A DNA stretch of 39,330 nucleotides from CAZTLE01 sp964614415 (lineage in GTDB: Bacteria; Bacteroidota; Bacteroidia; Flavobacteriales; Flavobacteriaceae), in contig CAZTLE010000008.1 in the NCBI GenBank assembly GCA_964614415.1, positions 1 to 39,330 of the forward strand, in the 5' to 3' direction. Shown piece by piece: positions 8,881 to 16,998 of this stretch (position 1 is the stretch's first letter; the number at the start of each line of letters is the position of its first letter). The translations under genes were made by a program, and so were the position numbers. The notes beneath the pieces were generated by a model. The model made no database searches, had not been told where the DNA came from, and saw nothing but the letters and a program-made list of their open reading frames with translations.

Positions 8881-9606
8881 ATGAAACTGATGAAAAGAAA
8901 AATCTCAATATTTACAATAGCATTACTGGCAACTTCAATGTTGAGTTTTGGCCAGTCGACCGAAACCTTTTTTGCAGATGCCAACACCTTCTTTGGTACT
9001 TACGTAAAAAACGGACGGGTAGATTATAAGTCTATTAAATCCAACACGGCTTCTTTGGATGCCTTGTTAGATCAGGCCAAAGCCATCCGGGTTACTGCTT
9101 CCGATAGCAAAACCTATCAGGCGTTTTGGATAAACACCTATAATCTTTCCGTAATTAAAGGTATAGTTTCCAACTACCCGATCAAATCTCCTTTAAACAA
9201 GAAAGGGTTTTTCGACAAGATCAAATACGACGTAGGCGGAAAGCAGACCACGTTGAATGATATTGAGAATAAGTTGTTGCGAGCCGTTTATCCGGATGAA
9301 GCAAGGTTTCATTTCGTATTGGTATGCGCCGGTTTGGGATGTCCTCCTATAATCAGTGAAGCCTATACACCGGACAAACTGGAATCGCAATTGCAACGAC
9401 AAACCGTGAAGGCGCTGAACAATCCGAAGTTCATTCGCGTAAAGGGTAATAAAGTACAACTCTCCCAGATCTTCGAGTGGTACAAACAAGACTTTGTGCG
9501 TCATGGCTCGGAGATCGAGTATATCAATAAATTCCGAAAGGAGCCCATAGCGAACAACGCCAGGTTGTCCTATTACGAATACGACTGGAATTTGAATTCC
9601 CTATAA
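8881..9606 (+). CDS. Secreted DUF547 protein (copy 1 of 3)
   Basis: About 241 residues from the ATG at 8881 (an alternative ATG is at 8890); both give the signal peptide KISIFTIALLATSMLSFGQ. The DUF547 core is complete: AFWINTYNLSVIKGIVSNYP, then DIENKLLR, then HFVLVCAGLGCPPI with its conserved Cys pair (C-x5-CP), and a C-terminal 'IFEWYKQDF ... YYEYDWNLN' ending shared by all three copies in this window. No biochemical activity is established for DUF547. Unlike copies 2 and 3 it has no lipobox, so it should be soluble in the periplasm or exported. It is about 8 kb from the arsenosugar locus, where the other two lie. Confidence 0.88.
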   Translation: MKLMKRKISIFTIALLATSMLSFGQSTETFFADANTFFGTYVKNGRVDYKSIKSNTASLDALLDQAKAIRVTASDSKTYQAFWINTYNLSVIKGIVSNYPIKSPLNKKGFFDKIKYDVGGKQTTLNDIENKLLRAVYPDEARFHFVLVCAGLGCPPIISEAYTPDKLESQLQRQTVKALNNPKFIRVKGNKVQLSQIFEWYKQDFVRHGSEIEYINKFRKEPIANNARLSYYEYDWNLNSL

Positions 9607-9640
9607 CCACTCTATAAAAAATCAGTAAACAGTCTTCCCA

Positions 9641-9670
9641 ACCCGCAGGACTGCCTTACTTCCTGTGGGT
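9641..9670 (+). other. Hairpin in the leader between DUF547 copy 1 and the next gene
   Basis: ACCCGCAGG (9641-9649) pairs with CCTGTGGGT (9662-9670) through a 12-nt loop, with one G-U pair. No T-run follows, so it is a poor intrinsic terminator; it may end the DUF547 transcript or be leader structure of the next gene. Confidence 0.3.
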
Positions 9671-9698
9671 GGAGGAAGCACAAACCAAAAAAGCTATA

Positions 9699-10568
9699 AT
9701 GAAAAAGAAATTTTTAATACTTGGAATATTACTTCTTGCTTTCACCACAGGTATTGCGCAGGAAGAAGATGAGGATCAAGGTTCTGTGATCCAGACCCTC
9801 ACCCCGTCAAAATTGATCGGTAAAGGTCAGTTTGACCTCAAATGGTTCAACAACCTGTACACACAAACAGAGAGTACATTTACTGACGGACGCGAACCGC
9901 GTGAGACCTTTTTTACCTCTACTCTCGAAGCATTTACAGGAGTTAGCGAAAACCGCAGAGTGAATGTGGGACTCGTATTGGAGTTTCGCAGTAGTGTGAT
10001 AGCCAACCGAGATGCACTGGATGTCTTTAGTTTTGACGGTGAACGGGGAACGGCGCGTTCCGGATTTACATCTATCGGTGCAGCTGTCAAGTTTGTACCC
10101 TTCAAGAACGTGAACAACTTTTCTATTCAGTCGGTTTTCTTTATCCCGTTGGTAGAGGAATTTCGTGAAGGTGTGTTTTTAGATCAGGATAGCTATATCT
10201 GGCAAAACCGGTTCTTCTATGACTATGTATTCCCTGGAAACAAGTTTCAGCTGTTCTCTGAGATCAATTCGGAATTGAGCTTTGGTGACAAAGACGATAG
10301 TTTTGCAAACAACAGTCTGCGATTGACGCCGGGCGTGTTCTTCAGCTATTTTCCAAGTTCCAAGTTTACCGTACTTGTACTTGCGCAGCATTCTCAGCTC
10401 ATCGACCTGGGGAATGATTTTTCACAAGACTTTACAGCTCTGGGTGGTGGTGCCAAATACCAACTTACCAAAGAGCTGAATATCGAAGCACTCTACACCA
10501 ATTTCGTCCGCGGGAATGATACCGGACTGGGCGAAACTTTTAATATTGGTTTAAGAGCTGTGTTTTAA
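9699..10568 (+). CDS. Probable outer-membrane beta-barrel protein, function unknown
   Basis: About 289 residues from the ATG at 9699, which begins the signal peptide MKKKFLILGILLLAFTTGIAQ; an in-frame upstream ATG would spoil it. After an acidic linker (EEDEDQG) the sequence shows alternating hydrophobic/polar strands rich in aromatic girdle residues ('FDLKWFNNLYTQTES', 'VNVGLVLEFRSSVI', 'FTVLVLAQHSQLIDL') and ends 'FNIGLRAVF'. A terminal Phe is the usual signal for barrel assembly. No named family is recognised with confidence. It lies between the DUF547 gene and the glycosidase lipoprotein and may be co-transcribed with the latter (40 bp gap). Confidence 0.72.
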   Translation: MKKKFLILGILLLAFTTGIAQEEDEDQGSVIQTLTPSKLIGKGQFDLKWFNNLYTQTESTFTDGREPRETFFTSTLEAFTGVSENRRVNVGLVLEFRSSVIANRDALDVFSFDGERGTARSGFTSIGAAVKFVPFKNVNNFSIQSVFFIPLVEEFREGVFLDQDSYIWQNRFFYDYVFPGNKFQLFSEINSELSFGDKDDSFANNSLRLTPGVFFSYFPSSKFTVLVLAQHSQLIDLGNDFSQDFTALGGGAKYQLTKELNIEALYTNFVRGNDTGLGETFNIGLRAVF

Positions 10569-10607
10569 ATTTAGTTGTACTTTACAGCAGCACTTCAAAG
10601 TGGACTT

Positions 10608-11615
10608 ATGGTTAGAATTCGGCTTTGTTTGCTGCTGTTTGGTTTTTTATTTCTGAACAGCTGCGCCCAACCCAAACAGAAGATTAACGGGGTAAGTTTT
10701 GTAGCCTCTCGCGATGCAGCGACACAGGAAAATGTAGACCCTGTTCTTAAGGTTAATGCCAATTACGCGGCCGTGATGCCGTTTGGTTTTATTCGAACCC
10801 TTGACAATCCCGATATTGTATATGATACTGAACGCCAATGGTACGGAGAGACCCGGGCCGGAGCAAAACAGTACATTGAATTGCTAAAATCCAACAACAT
10901 TCAGGTAATGCTAAAACCCCAGATCTGGATCTGGCGCGGTGAGTTTACAGGGTATTTAAAAATGACTTCTGAAGAGGATTGGAAGAAACTGGAGGACTCC
11001 TACAGGGACTTCATTCTTAATTATGCTGAATTGGCACAAGAGACCCAATGCGAGATGCTTTGTATTGGAACCGAACTGGAGCAATTCATTGTTCACAGAC
11101 CGGACTATTGGAGCACACTTATTTCAGAAATCAAGGAAATCTACCAGGGGGAACTCACCTATGCGGCCAACTGGGACGAATACAAACGGGTTCCTTTTTG
11201 GTCACAATTGGACTACGTAGGCGTGGATGCCTACTTCCCGGTTTCCGAAAACAAAACTCCGACATTGGAAGACACCAGAAAGGGATGGCAACGATGGAAG
11301 GATGAGATCAAAGGGGTGAGTGATACCGCCGGAAAACCGGTCCTCTTCACCGAATACGGTTACGGAAGCGTGGATTTTGCCGGCAAGGAACCATGGCGTA
11401 GCGACCGCGATATGACACAAGTAAACCTGGACGCGCAAACCAATACAACCGTCGCCCTGTTTGAAGAGTTTTGGAACGAGGAGTGGTTTGCGGGTGGTTT
11501 TGTTTGGAAATGGTTTATTCACCACGATCGTTCAGGAGGCGCGGAGAATTCCCAGTTCACACCTCAGAATAAACCGGTAGAAGATGTGCTTCGCCGTTAT
11601 TATGCGCACGAGTAG
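10608..11615 (+). CDS. GH113-like glycoside hydrolase lipoprotein (TIM barrel)
   Basis: About 335 residues from the ATG at 10608, which gives the lipoprotein signal MVRIRLCLLLFGFLFLNSC followed by AQ; an ATG 11 codons upstream is less likely. The body resembles glycoside hydrolase family 113 (beta-1,4-mannanase type): 'NYAAVMPFGF', 'GIxVMLKPQIWIW'-type strand, 'CIGTELEQF' with the probable acid/base Glu near residue 156, 'DYVGVDAYFP', 'KPVLFTEYGYGS' with the probable nucleophile Glu near residue 249, and 'GGFVWKWF'. It should hydrolyse a beta-linked polysaccharide such as mannan at the cell surface. There are no SusC/SusD genes nearby, so it is not part of a classical polysaccharide utilisation locus. 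Its 3' end overlaps the next gene by 14 bp. Confidence 0.82.
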   Translation: MVRIRLCLLLFGFLFLNSCAQPKQKINGVSFVASRDAATQENVDPVLKVNANYAAVMPFGFIRTLDNPDIVYDTERQWYGETRAGAKQYIELLKSNNIQVMLKPQIWIWRGEFTGYLKMTSEEDWKKLEDSYRDFILNYAELAQETQCEMLCIGTELEQFIVHRPDYWSTLISEIKEIYQGELTYAANWDEYKRVPFWSQLDYVGVDAYFPVSENKTPTLEDTRKGWQRWKDEIKGVSDTAGKPVLFTEYGYGSVDFAGKEPWRSDRDMTQVNLDAQTNTTVALFEEFWNEEWFAGGFVWKWFIHHDRSGGAENSQFTPQNKPVEDVLRRYYAHE

Positions 11616-12330
11616 TTTCTATATAGCCTTTTTACTATTGCTGTATTCCTGCTCATCTTCGGATGATACGAGTACAGGAACCCTGGCCGATTTGGTCGCG
11701 GCGAATGAGATTGTTCCCGGCAACGTTATTGCCTGCGCTTCCGGTTCGGAGGAGGCCGATGTAATCATTGCTTATGCGTATCCGAGACCGGGTGCTACCG
11801 AGTTGCGCTACTTTGAAACGGAAAACACCGGTGTAGATCCCGGGGATTTTAACAACTACACCGAGGTTGTTCTCCCCGCCCTGGATTTTTTCAACGGATA
11901 TCTCATGAAGTTTGAACGCCAAACCGAATTGGAGCGTTGGGCCATCATTACGTTTATGGAAGAAGGTAAATTGCATCTGTCAAATCCAATCCGTTTAAAA
12001 CACATGAGTCAGAATACTTCATTTACACAGATGGTTACCGTGGATCAGTCATCTCCCGGAATGCCGGTGTTCAATTGGAATGCTTCGGCTATGGGGAGTG
12101 ACGCAATTTACTTTCAGGTAGTGGCCGACGACCGGGATAATCTGCTTTCCGGGACGTATACGTTCGACACCTGGTTTCAGTATTACGAGCTTGACAATGT
12201 GGTACTGAACATAACCCGGGAGACACCTCCCGATCTCATTCCCGGAGCTGAATACAGTTTTACACTTATGGGTGTGAGCGAAGATAATTGGGTGAATACC
12301 CTGGATCAGATTGTTTTCACGACGGAATAA
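11602..12330 (+). CDS. Lipoprotein of unknown function
   Basis: About 242 residues. The start at 11602, inside the last codons of the glycosidase, gives a lipoprotein signal (MRTSSFYIAFLLLLYSC followed by SSSDD), while an ATG six codons upstream is also possible. The Ser/Asp-rich stretch after the Cys is a typical Bacteroidota surface-lipoprotein start. The rest is acidic and beta-rich ('TELRYFETENTGVDPGDFNNY', 'IYFQVVADDRDNLLSGTYTFDTWF'), suggesting a jelly-roll or Ig-like carbohydrate-binding domain, but no family is recognised. Translational overlap with the GH113-like gene suggests it works with that enzyme, perhaps in substrate binding; this is inference. Confidence 0.72.
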   Translation: MRTSSFYIAFLLLLYSCSSSDDTSTGTLADLVAANEIVPGNVIACASGSEEADVIIAYAYPRPGATELRYFETENTGVDPGDFNNYTEVVLPALDFFNGYLMKFERQTELERWAIITFMEEGKLHLSNPIRLKHMSQNTSFTQMVTVDQSSPGMPVFNWNASAMGSDAIYFQVVADDRDNLLSGTYTFDTWFQYYELDNVVLNITRETPPDLIPGAEYSFTLMGVSEDNWVNTLDQIVFTTE

Positions 12331-12424
12331 AATTCAGGTAAAGTTCGGTTTTTATGTAATTGGCGGCGCTTTTTCCCGTCTACTAACCTGATTTGAGATA
12401 ACTACAACCGCCTAACCACGTATT

Positions 12425-13684
12425 GTGAAAGAACTTCTTTTTCTGATTTTCACCCTGACCCTTTCTTTGGGTTATTCCCAGGAATACATCATCGCCGATG
12501 TAAAAGTCCAGGGGAACAAGAAGATCAAAAGCTCTTTCGTGCGACAGATCTCCCAGGCCAAAGCAGGAAAGGTGTTGGACTCCACAGTGTTGGAGACCGA
12601 TATCGCCAGGTTAAAGAGAACTCCTTCGGTCGCGCACGCCTATTACCAGGTTTTTCCTTCTCACGACAATGCGTACAACGTCTTTTACAATATTGAGGAG
12701 AATTTCACCATCATTCCGCAGCTGAACGTTTATACCGCCAATACAGGGGAGTTTGCCTTTCGTGTCGGACTATATGAATACAACTTTTTGGGCCGGAATA
12801 TAACTGTGGGAGGTTTTTTTCAACGCGATGTTTTTAACTCGTTCGGGATCAACCTAAGAGCGCCTTACCTGTTCGATAATCATATTGGCCTTGCGATAAA
12901 CTATCAGGATCTTACGACCCAGGAACCGGTATTCCTGGCAACCGGAACGGCCGATTACCGTTATAATAACACCTCATTTGAAGTATTGGGCTTGTATGAG
13001 TTCAATTTCAATCATAGGATTGAACTGGGAGGAACTTTCTTTAACGAGGACTATCAATACCTGTTCGGGGAGACAGACCCCGGCGTACCGCAGAGTTTTA
13101 ATGTAGATAAGTTCCTGGCCAAAGGATTGTATGAATTCACCAATATCGATTACTATTACCAGTATTTGAATGGATTCAGTAGCACCCTGGTGTTTCAGTA
13201 TGTACATTCTTCAGACAGGACGCTTCCTGATTTTGTGATCTGGTGGAACGATTTTAAGTATTTCAAGCGAGTGGGAGAGAAGGGTAACTGGGCTAACCGC
13301 CTCCGGTTGGGATTGGCTAGCAATGATGAGTCTCCGTTCGCTCCCTTTTCGGTGGACAACAACCTCAATATCCGAGGTGTTGGAAATACGATTGATCGTG
13401 GTACCGGTGCCATCGTACTAAATACCGAGTACCGACACACATTGTATGAAAAGGACTGGTTTGTCTTTCAGGGAAATGCTTTTATTGATGCAGGAAGCTG
13501 GAGAAATCCGGGTGGAGACTTAGGCGACTTTGGAGACAGTCAGAATTTGCGTATCTACCCCGGATTGGGCGTCCGGTTTATACACAAGCGTATCTTCAAT
13601 ACGATCTTCCGAATTGACTACGGCTATGGAATCACCAGGGATGCGACGCGTGGATTTGTTTTTGGAATAGGACAATACTTCTAA
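12425..13684 (+). CDS. Omp85/BamA-TamA-like outer-membrane protein with a single N-terminal POTRA domain
   Basis: 419 residues, starting at a GTG that begins a signal peptide (KELLFLIFTLTLSLGYSQ). A POTRA domain follows ('YIIADVKVQGNKKIKSSFV', 'DIARLKRTPSVAHAYYQVFP', 'YNVFYNIEEN'), then a 16-strand-type barrel with 'NFLGRNITVGGFFQRD', 'GLGVRFIHKRIFNTIFRIDYGYGI' and a terminal Phe (GIGQYF). With one POTRA rather than five it is not the essential BamA but a short Omp85 relative, of the kind annotated as TamA/ShlB-like 'BamA/TamA family' proteins. It may insert or secrete a surface protein; the partner is not evident in the window. A hairpin terminator follows 6 bp after the stop. Confidence 0.85.
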   Translation: MKELLFLIFTLTLSLGYSQEYIIADVKVQGNKKIKSSFVRQISQAKAGKVLDSTVLETDIARLKRTPSVAHAYYQVFPSHDNAYNVFYNIEENFTIIPQLNVYTANTGEFAFRVGLYEYNFLGRNITVGGFFQRDVFNSFGINLRAPYLFDNHIGLAINYQDLTTQEPVFLATGTADYRYNNTSFEVLGLYEFNFNHRIELGGTFFNEDYQYLFGETDPGVPQSFNVDKFLAKGLYEFTNIDYYYQYLNGFSSTLVFQYVHSSDRTLPDFVIWWNDFKYFKRVGEKGNWANRLRLGLASNDESPFAPFSVDNNLNIRGVGNTIDRGTGAIVLNTEYRHTLYEKDWFVFQGNAFIDAGSWRNPGGDLGDFGDSQNLRIYPGLGVRFIHKRIFNTIFRIDYGYGITRDATRGFVFGIGQYF

Positions 13685-13690
13685 AAAAAT

Positions 13691-13722
13691 AGCTACCTCG
13701 CTGTATGGTGAGCGAGGCAGCT
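13691..13722 (+). terminator. Stem-loop terminator after the Omp85 gene
   Basis: AGCTACCTCGCT (13691-13702) pairs with AGCGAGGCAGCT (13711-13722), 11 of 12 positions, with an 8-nt loop. It lies immediately after the stop codon and is followed by a short T-rich stretch (TCTTATGT). Confidence 0.7.
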
Positions 13723-13773
13723 TCTTATGTATAGAAAAACGCCCTCTATCTATACGTAGTCCTTTATTAGTTG

Positions 13774-13798
13774 CAGCATTCTCCCAACAACAATGCTG
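13774..13798. other. Small perfect hairpin in the convergent intergenic region
   Basis: CAGCATT (13774-13780) and AATGCTG (13792-13798) are exact reverse complements with an 11-nt loop. Together with the terminator at 13691 it fills the 265-bp space between the convergent Omp85 and YceI genes. It may be a second, weak terminator; no coding sequence is supported in that space. Confidence 0.35.
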
Positions 13799-13949
13799 TT
13801 ATTATAAGATTTTTCTTACAACGCAAACTTACCGAAATTCGTATTTGTTATCCAAACAAAAGTTCTGAAAACCCTTTGTTTATCGACGAATGAAACAAAA
13901 TACTCGATCAACGACATAATTTTGATTGAAGAAAATTCTTACAGTCTGA

Positions 13950-14522
13950 TCATTCCCTTTCAGTGAACTTGAGTGCAGCCCAGATCTCAAACTCATCGGC
14001 TATGGCATTTTCTTTAATTCGCTTGAAAATGGAAGGTGAATTGTAAACAACACCGTATCGTGTTCTGTCCATAGTATGCCTGAATTTCACCACCCAGTCT
14101 GTACCCTGAGGTATCAACTGAATAACTATTGTTTCCGGGTTTGTTTTGTCCTTTATGGTCATGGTACCCGAAATTTTGTGTCCGTTCTCAGATGGAACGG
14201 GGGATCCCGTCATCGTAAATAGGGCTTCCGGATATTTCTCCACATGAAAGAAGTCCTCTTCCTTCAGATGTCCCGACAGTTGTTTGTTCTCCTGTGACAG
14301 GCTGGTCATGTCGATTGTAATGGAGAGGGCTGAGACTTCTCCTTTTTCCAGTTTTAGCATTCCGTTTTTGATAATCAGAGTTCCTTCAGGGGCGTAACCA
14401 CCCACGGCCGCTTTTCCTTTCCAGTTAATGATTTGATTGGTAATACTGAATTCCGTATTGTTTTGAGCCTGTGTTGAGGCCATTATAGTAAATGCTGCAA
14501 TGCTTATTAATAAGGATTTCAT
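13950..14522 (-). CDS. YceI-family periplasmic protein
   Basis: 190 residues, with a signal peptide (MKSLLISIAAFTIMASTQAQ). The lipocalin-like YceI pattern is present: 'IINWKGKAAVGGYAPEGTLIIKNG', 'SALSITIDMTSLSQ', 'GHLKEEDFFHVEKYPEALF', 'ISGTMTIKDKTNP'. In this family the barrel binds a polyisoprenoid or amphiphilic lipid. The variant motif LKEEDFFHVEKYPEA, with Asp-Phe-Phe-His, matches the usual 'L-x-S-x-D-F-F-D' region. The start overlaps the stop of the upstream secreted protein by 4 bp (ATGA), so the two are coupled and probably controlled by the repeats at 15075-15134. Confidence 0.88.
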   Translation of the reverse strand: MKSLLISIAAFTIMASTQAQNNTEFSITNQIINWKGKAAVGGYAPEGTLIIKNGMLKLEKGEVSALSITIDMTSLSQENKQLSGHLKEEDFFHVEKYPEALFTMTGSPVPSENGHKISGTMTIKDKTNPETIVIQLIPQGTDWVVKFRHTMDRTRYGVVYNSPSIFKRIKENAIADEFEIWAALKFTERE

Positions 14523-15013
14523 GATTTTGAGTTTAAGAGTGAATCGGTTGTATGTAAAGTCTGATATCCGCAGACCATTGTCCCGTCAGGAGTTTTCCCT
14601 ATGAAATACCACAACGCCCATCCTGCGAAAAGGTCTCCGCCGGTACGCCAGTTGTTTGTCCAGGTATAGGGTTGGGCCCGTTTCATCAGTTGGTTTTGGG
14701 TGCCGAAGAACTTGTCCATTTCGTTGGGCGTATGTGCCACACGCAAGTTCCAGTGGTCATTGTAATAGATGTACGCACCAAATTCTACGATGGTAAGTTC
14801 ATCATCGGCATACATTACGGCCGTATTGTGTTTCCAGTAGTAGGTGTCGCCTTCCCTGACCGGATTGACCACTTCGGGAAAATGGTTTACGACCATATCC
14901 CGGGGTAGGTCTTTTAGTTTCTTCGGAAGGGCATCTTTGGGTGGTGTTCCGTAGTTTGCCTGAGACAGGCTTGTTATTGGAACACAGAACAGGATAATTA
15001 GAATTCGCTTCAT
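14519..15013 (-). CDS. Secreted protein of unknown function, partner of YceI
   Basis: About 164 residues from the ATG at 15013 (signal peptide MKRILIILFCVPITSLSQ); an ATG nine codons upstream overlaps a candidate -7 promoter box and is less likely. The mature part is aromatic-rich ('YYWKHNTAVMYADDELTIVEFGAYIYYNDHWNLRV', 'PYTWTNNWRTGGDLFAGWALWYF') and has no recognised domain. It is translationally coupled to yceI, so the two may act on the same ligand. The function is not known. Confidence 0.72.
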   Translation of the reverse strand: MKRILIILFCVPITSLSQANYGTPPKDALPKKLKDLPRDMVVNHFPEVVNPVREGDTYYWKHNTAVMYADDELTIVEFGAYIYYNDHWNLRVAHTPNEMDKFFGTQNQLMKRAQPYTWTNNWRTGGDLFAGWALWYFIGKTPDGTMVCGYQTLHTTDSLLNSKS

Positions 15014-15037
15014 AACATTCAATTTGAAATTATGCAG

Positions 15038-15045
15038 CAAAGATG
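15038..15045 (-). promoter_or_regulatory. Candidate -7 box for the secreted protein-YceI operon
   Basis: On the reverse strand CATCTTTG (15045-15038) matches TAnnTTTG at all but the first base. It lies 25 bp upstream of the start codon at 15013, and the nearer direct repeat at 15075-15092 is centred about 42 bp further upstream, a plausible activator position. Confidence 0.35.
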
Positions 15046-15074
15046 TGTACGGCGGAGGGTATGAATCGCCTCTA

Positions 15075-15134
15075 TTCGGAAATTGAAACCTTTTTCAGGT
15101 TGACAAAAAGTGTCATTTCGGAAATTGAAACCTT
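15075..15134. repeat. Two exact 18-bp direct repeats, 42 bp apart, flanking a short palindrome: candidate operator
   Basis: TTCGGAAATTGAAACCTT occurs at 15075-15092 and 15117-15134. The 42-bp period equals four helical turns, so both copies face the same side of the DNA. Between them TGACA-AAAAG-TGTCA (15101-15115) is a 5-bp-arm inverted repeat. The array begins just after the AraC-type regulator stop (15137) and precedes the secreted protein-yceI operon. Direct half-sites are usual for AraC-family activators, so that regulator is the first candidate to bind here. Confidence 0.6.
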
Positions 15135-15136
15135 AA

Positions 15137-16249
15137 TTATCCGTCTTTCAAATGCTTGGGAGACTGACCGGTGAGTTTTTTTACCGTGCGGTTGAAAGAT
15201 GCCTTTGAATTGAAACCTGCTTCAAAAGCAAGGCTTAGCAGAGTGTACTTCTCGTGCTCCGGCGAGGCCAACAAACTTTTGACCTCCTGGAATCGAAGTT
15301 CATTCACATAGTCCGTGAATTTGGTGTCCATGATTTGGGCTATTGCTTTGGTAACCAAATAGGATTTTACATCAATGGCTTCGGAAAGATCGGAAACAGT
15401 GAGTTCCGGATTCTTAAAGAGCTGCTCTTCCACCATTTTACTTCGGATCTTTTCCACAATGGATTCCAATTGTCGGGTGTCCTCTTCAGAAAGCACTTCT
15501 ACTTTTTTAAAGGCTACCTCATTCCGTTTGGCAAAACCCGCCAGCCCCAGCCAATAGGTGATAATGGCCAGTCCAATGAATATAGGATATCCGAAGAAAT
15601 TAAAGGCATAGTCGAAGAACAGATACTCCACCAGCACGAAAACGATGAAACAGATGGAGAATACCAATAAAACGAGCACCACCCAACGTATCCATTTCAC
15701 TCTTTGGGGTATGAGTACAAAGCCGCTGGTGACAGGAGGTGAATTGAGTAACTTCAACGATTTGAAGGCGTACAGAATGACCAGTCCGCCACTGATGAAG
15801 TATCGAATGGGATGATGCATCCAGGCAGCATATCCCCAGTAGCCAAGCCAGCTTAGGCTCTCCCGGGTGCCATCCCAGTAGAAATTCTGACTCCTAATGT
15901 AGAAGCTCCAGATCACCTCAATAAAAACGGGGATAAAATGGATCCAATGCGCCCTGCCAAACTTGAAGTTAGGGGTAAGATAACTGAGAACAAACAGGTA
16001 AATGAGCGGTCCGTACACCCAGTCAAAATCCAACAGCACGTAGTAGGCCCAGCTTTCATTTCCGCCCAGTCCGAAGAAATGGAGAATCTCCACGATAAGC
16101 CGGTACGAAAAGAAAAAGAGGATCGCTGCAAGAAAACGATGCGCTGTTTTGTGAATTGTACTTGTGCGACATAGCATGAGGCCGTAGATCAACCCCTGAA
16201 TGGCACCAATGGCCAATAGTACAACTAACAGGATGGTGGTGGTTTTCAC
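15137..16249 (-). CDS. Membrane-anchored AraC-family transcriptional regulator
   Basis: 370 residues. The first 235 hold about seven hydrophobic segments (for example 'TTILLVVLLAIGAIQGLIYGLML', 'FLAAILFFFSYRLIVEILHFF', 'GPLIYLFVLSYL'). The C-terminal 110 residues form an AraC double helix-turn-helix ('LTVSDLSEAIDVKSYLVTKAI', 'FTDYVNELRFQEVKSLLA', 'YTLLSLAFEAGFNSKASFNRTVKKLTGQSPKHL'). This 7TM-like sensor plus AraC layout is common in Bacteroidota; the ligand is unknown. It starts 21 bp after the arsenosugar-type glycosyltransferase stop and could share that transcript. Immediately downstream lie the 18-bp direct repeats and the secreted protein-YceI operon, the most likely target. Confidence 0.88.
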   Translation of the reverse strand: MKTTTILLVVLLAIGAIQGLIYGLMLCRTSTIHKTAHRFLAAILFFFSYRLIVEILHFFGLGGNESWAYYVLLDFDWVYGPLIYLFVLSYLTPNFKFGRAHWIHFIPVFIEVIWSFYIRSQNFYWDGTRESLSWLGYWGYAAWMHHPIRYFISGGLVILYAFKSLKLLNSPPVTSGFVLIPQRVKWIRWVVLVLLVFSICFIVFVLVEYLFFDYAFNFFGYPIFIGLAIITYWLGLAGFAKRNEVAFKKVEVLSEEDTRQLESIVEKIRSKMVEEQLFKNPELTVSDLSEAIDVKSYLVTKAIAQIMDTKFTDYVNELRFQEVKSLLASPEHEKYTLLSLAFEAGFNSKASFNRTVKKLTGQSPKHLKDG

Positions 16250-16270
16250 TTCGTTAAATATAGCGAAGAT

Positions 16271-16972
16271 CTAAGAAACGATGTGCTTTTTATAATAGCG
16301 GTGCAGAGCCTCCGGAGAAGCGCCCAACCACTTTTTGATGTAGATCATCCAGAAGTGATATTGCAGGCTGCAAATACCATTATTTCGATACTTGCGGGCC
16401 GAGGAAGTTAACCATTGAGGAATAACGACAAATTGCTCCCGGCTGTACAGTTCATTGATAAGAATGTTGTCCTCATAAATGATGTAGCTTTCATTGTAGC
16501 CCCCAATTTCTTCAAAAAGCCTTTTGGAAATGAACAAACTTTGATCCCCTCCGCGACAGGCCCTCCAGCGAAAACGAGTCAGCCAGCCCGCCAGACGAAG
16601 CCACCAGTGTCCGGAATCGAACTTCATTCGAAAACAACCTGCAGAATTGCCTGAATTTATCTGTGCTCTTATATGATGATCATAGTGCCTGGGAGGGTAG
16701 GAGTCGGCATGAAGAAAATAAAGAATATCTCCCTTTGCATGTCGGGCACCGGCGTTCATCTGTCGTGCACGTCCTTTTCCCGAAGTATGTAATGCAAGAC
16801 CCGGTATTGTGCCCATATAGGCATTTACATTGGCGATAGTTGCGTCCGAACTGCCCCCATCCACAACAATGAGTTCAATGTCGTTGGGGGTTTGTGCATT
16901 TTGATGTAGGTAGGAAAGTAGCGAGCCAATGCCTTTTTCCTCGTTCAGAACCGGGACAATGATGCTGATCAT
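16271..16972 (-). CDS. TIGR04283-type glycosyltransferase linked to arsenosugar biosynthesis
   Basis: 233 residues, GT2 fold: IIVPVLNEEKGIGSLL (residues about 4-19), VVDGGSSDAT, GKGRARQMNAGA, ILYFLHADSYPP (DxD-like H-A-D), GCFRMKF, 'RGGDQSLFISKRLFEEIGGYNE' and 'EDNILINEL'. The GKGRARQMNAGA and FLHADS motifs are diagnostic for the rSAM/selenodomain-associated transferase 2 group, which co-occurs with ArsS and ArsM. It should attach the dimethylarsinoyl-ribose unit to an aglycone or make the lipid/glycerol-linked arsenosugar; the exact step is not assigned here. It follows a DUF547 lipoprotein gene by 26 bp and is separated from the rest of the arsenosugar genes by a forward operon. Confidence 0.88.
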   Translation of the reverse strand: MISIIVPVLNEEKGIGSLLSYLHQNAQTPNDIELIVVDGGSSDATIANVNAYMGTIPGLALHTSGKGRARQMNAGARHAKGDILYFLHADSYPPRHYDHHIRAQINSGNSAGCFRMKFDSGHWWLRLAGWLTRFRWRACRGGDQSLFISKRLFEEIGGYNESYIIYEDNILINELYSREQFVVIPQWLTSSARKYRNNGICSLQYHFWMIYIKKWLGASPEALHRYYKKHIVS

Positions 16973-16998
16973 GTTATAAACATACGAAATTTAAAGCC

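Noticed and set aside
9641..9670. Intrinsic terminator after DUF547 copy 1
   Set aside because: The hairpin is reasonable but is followed by GGAGGAAGC, not a T-run, so it is listed only as a low-confidence structure.
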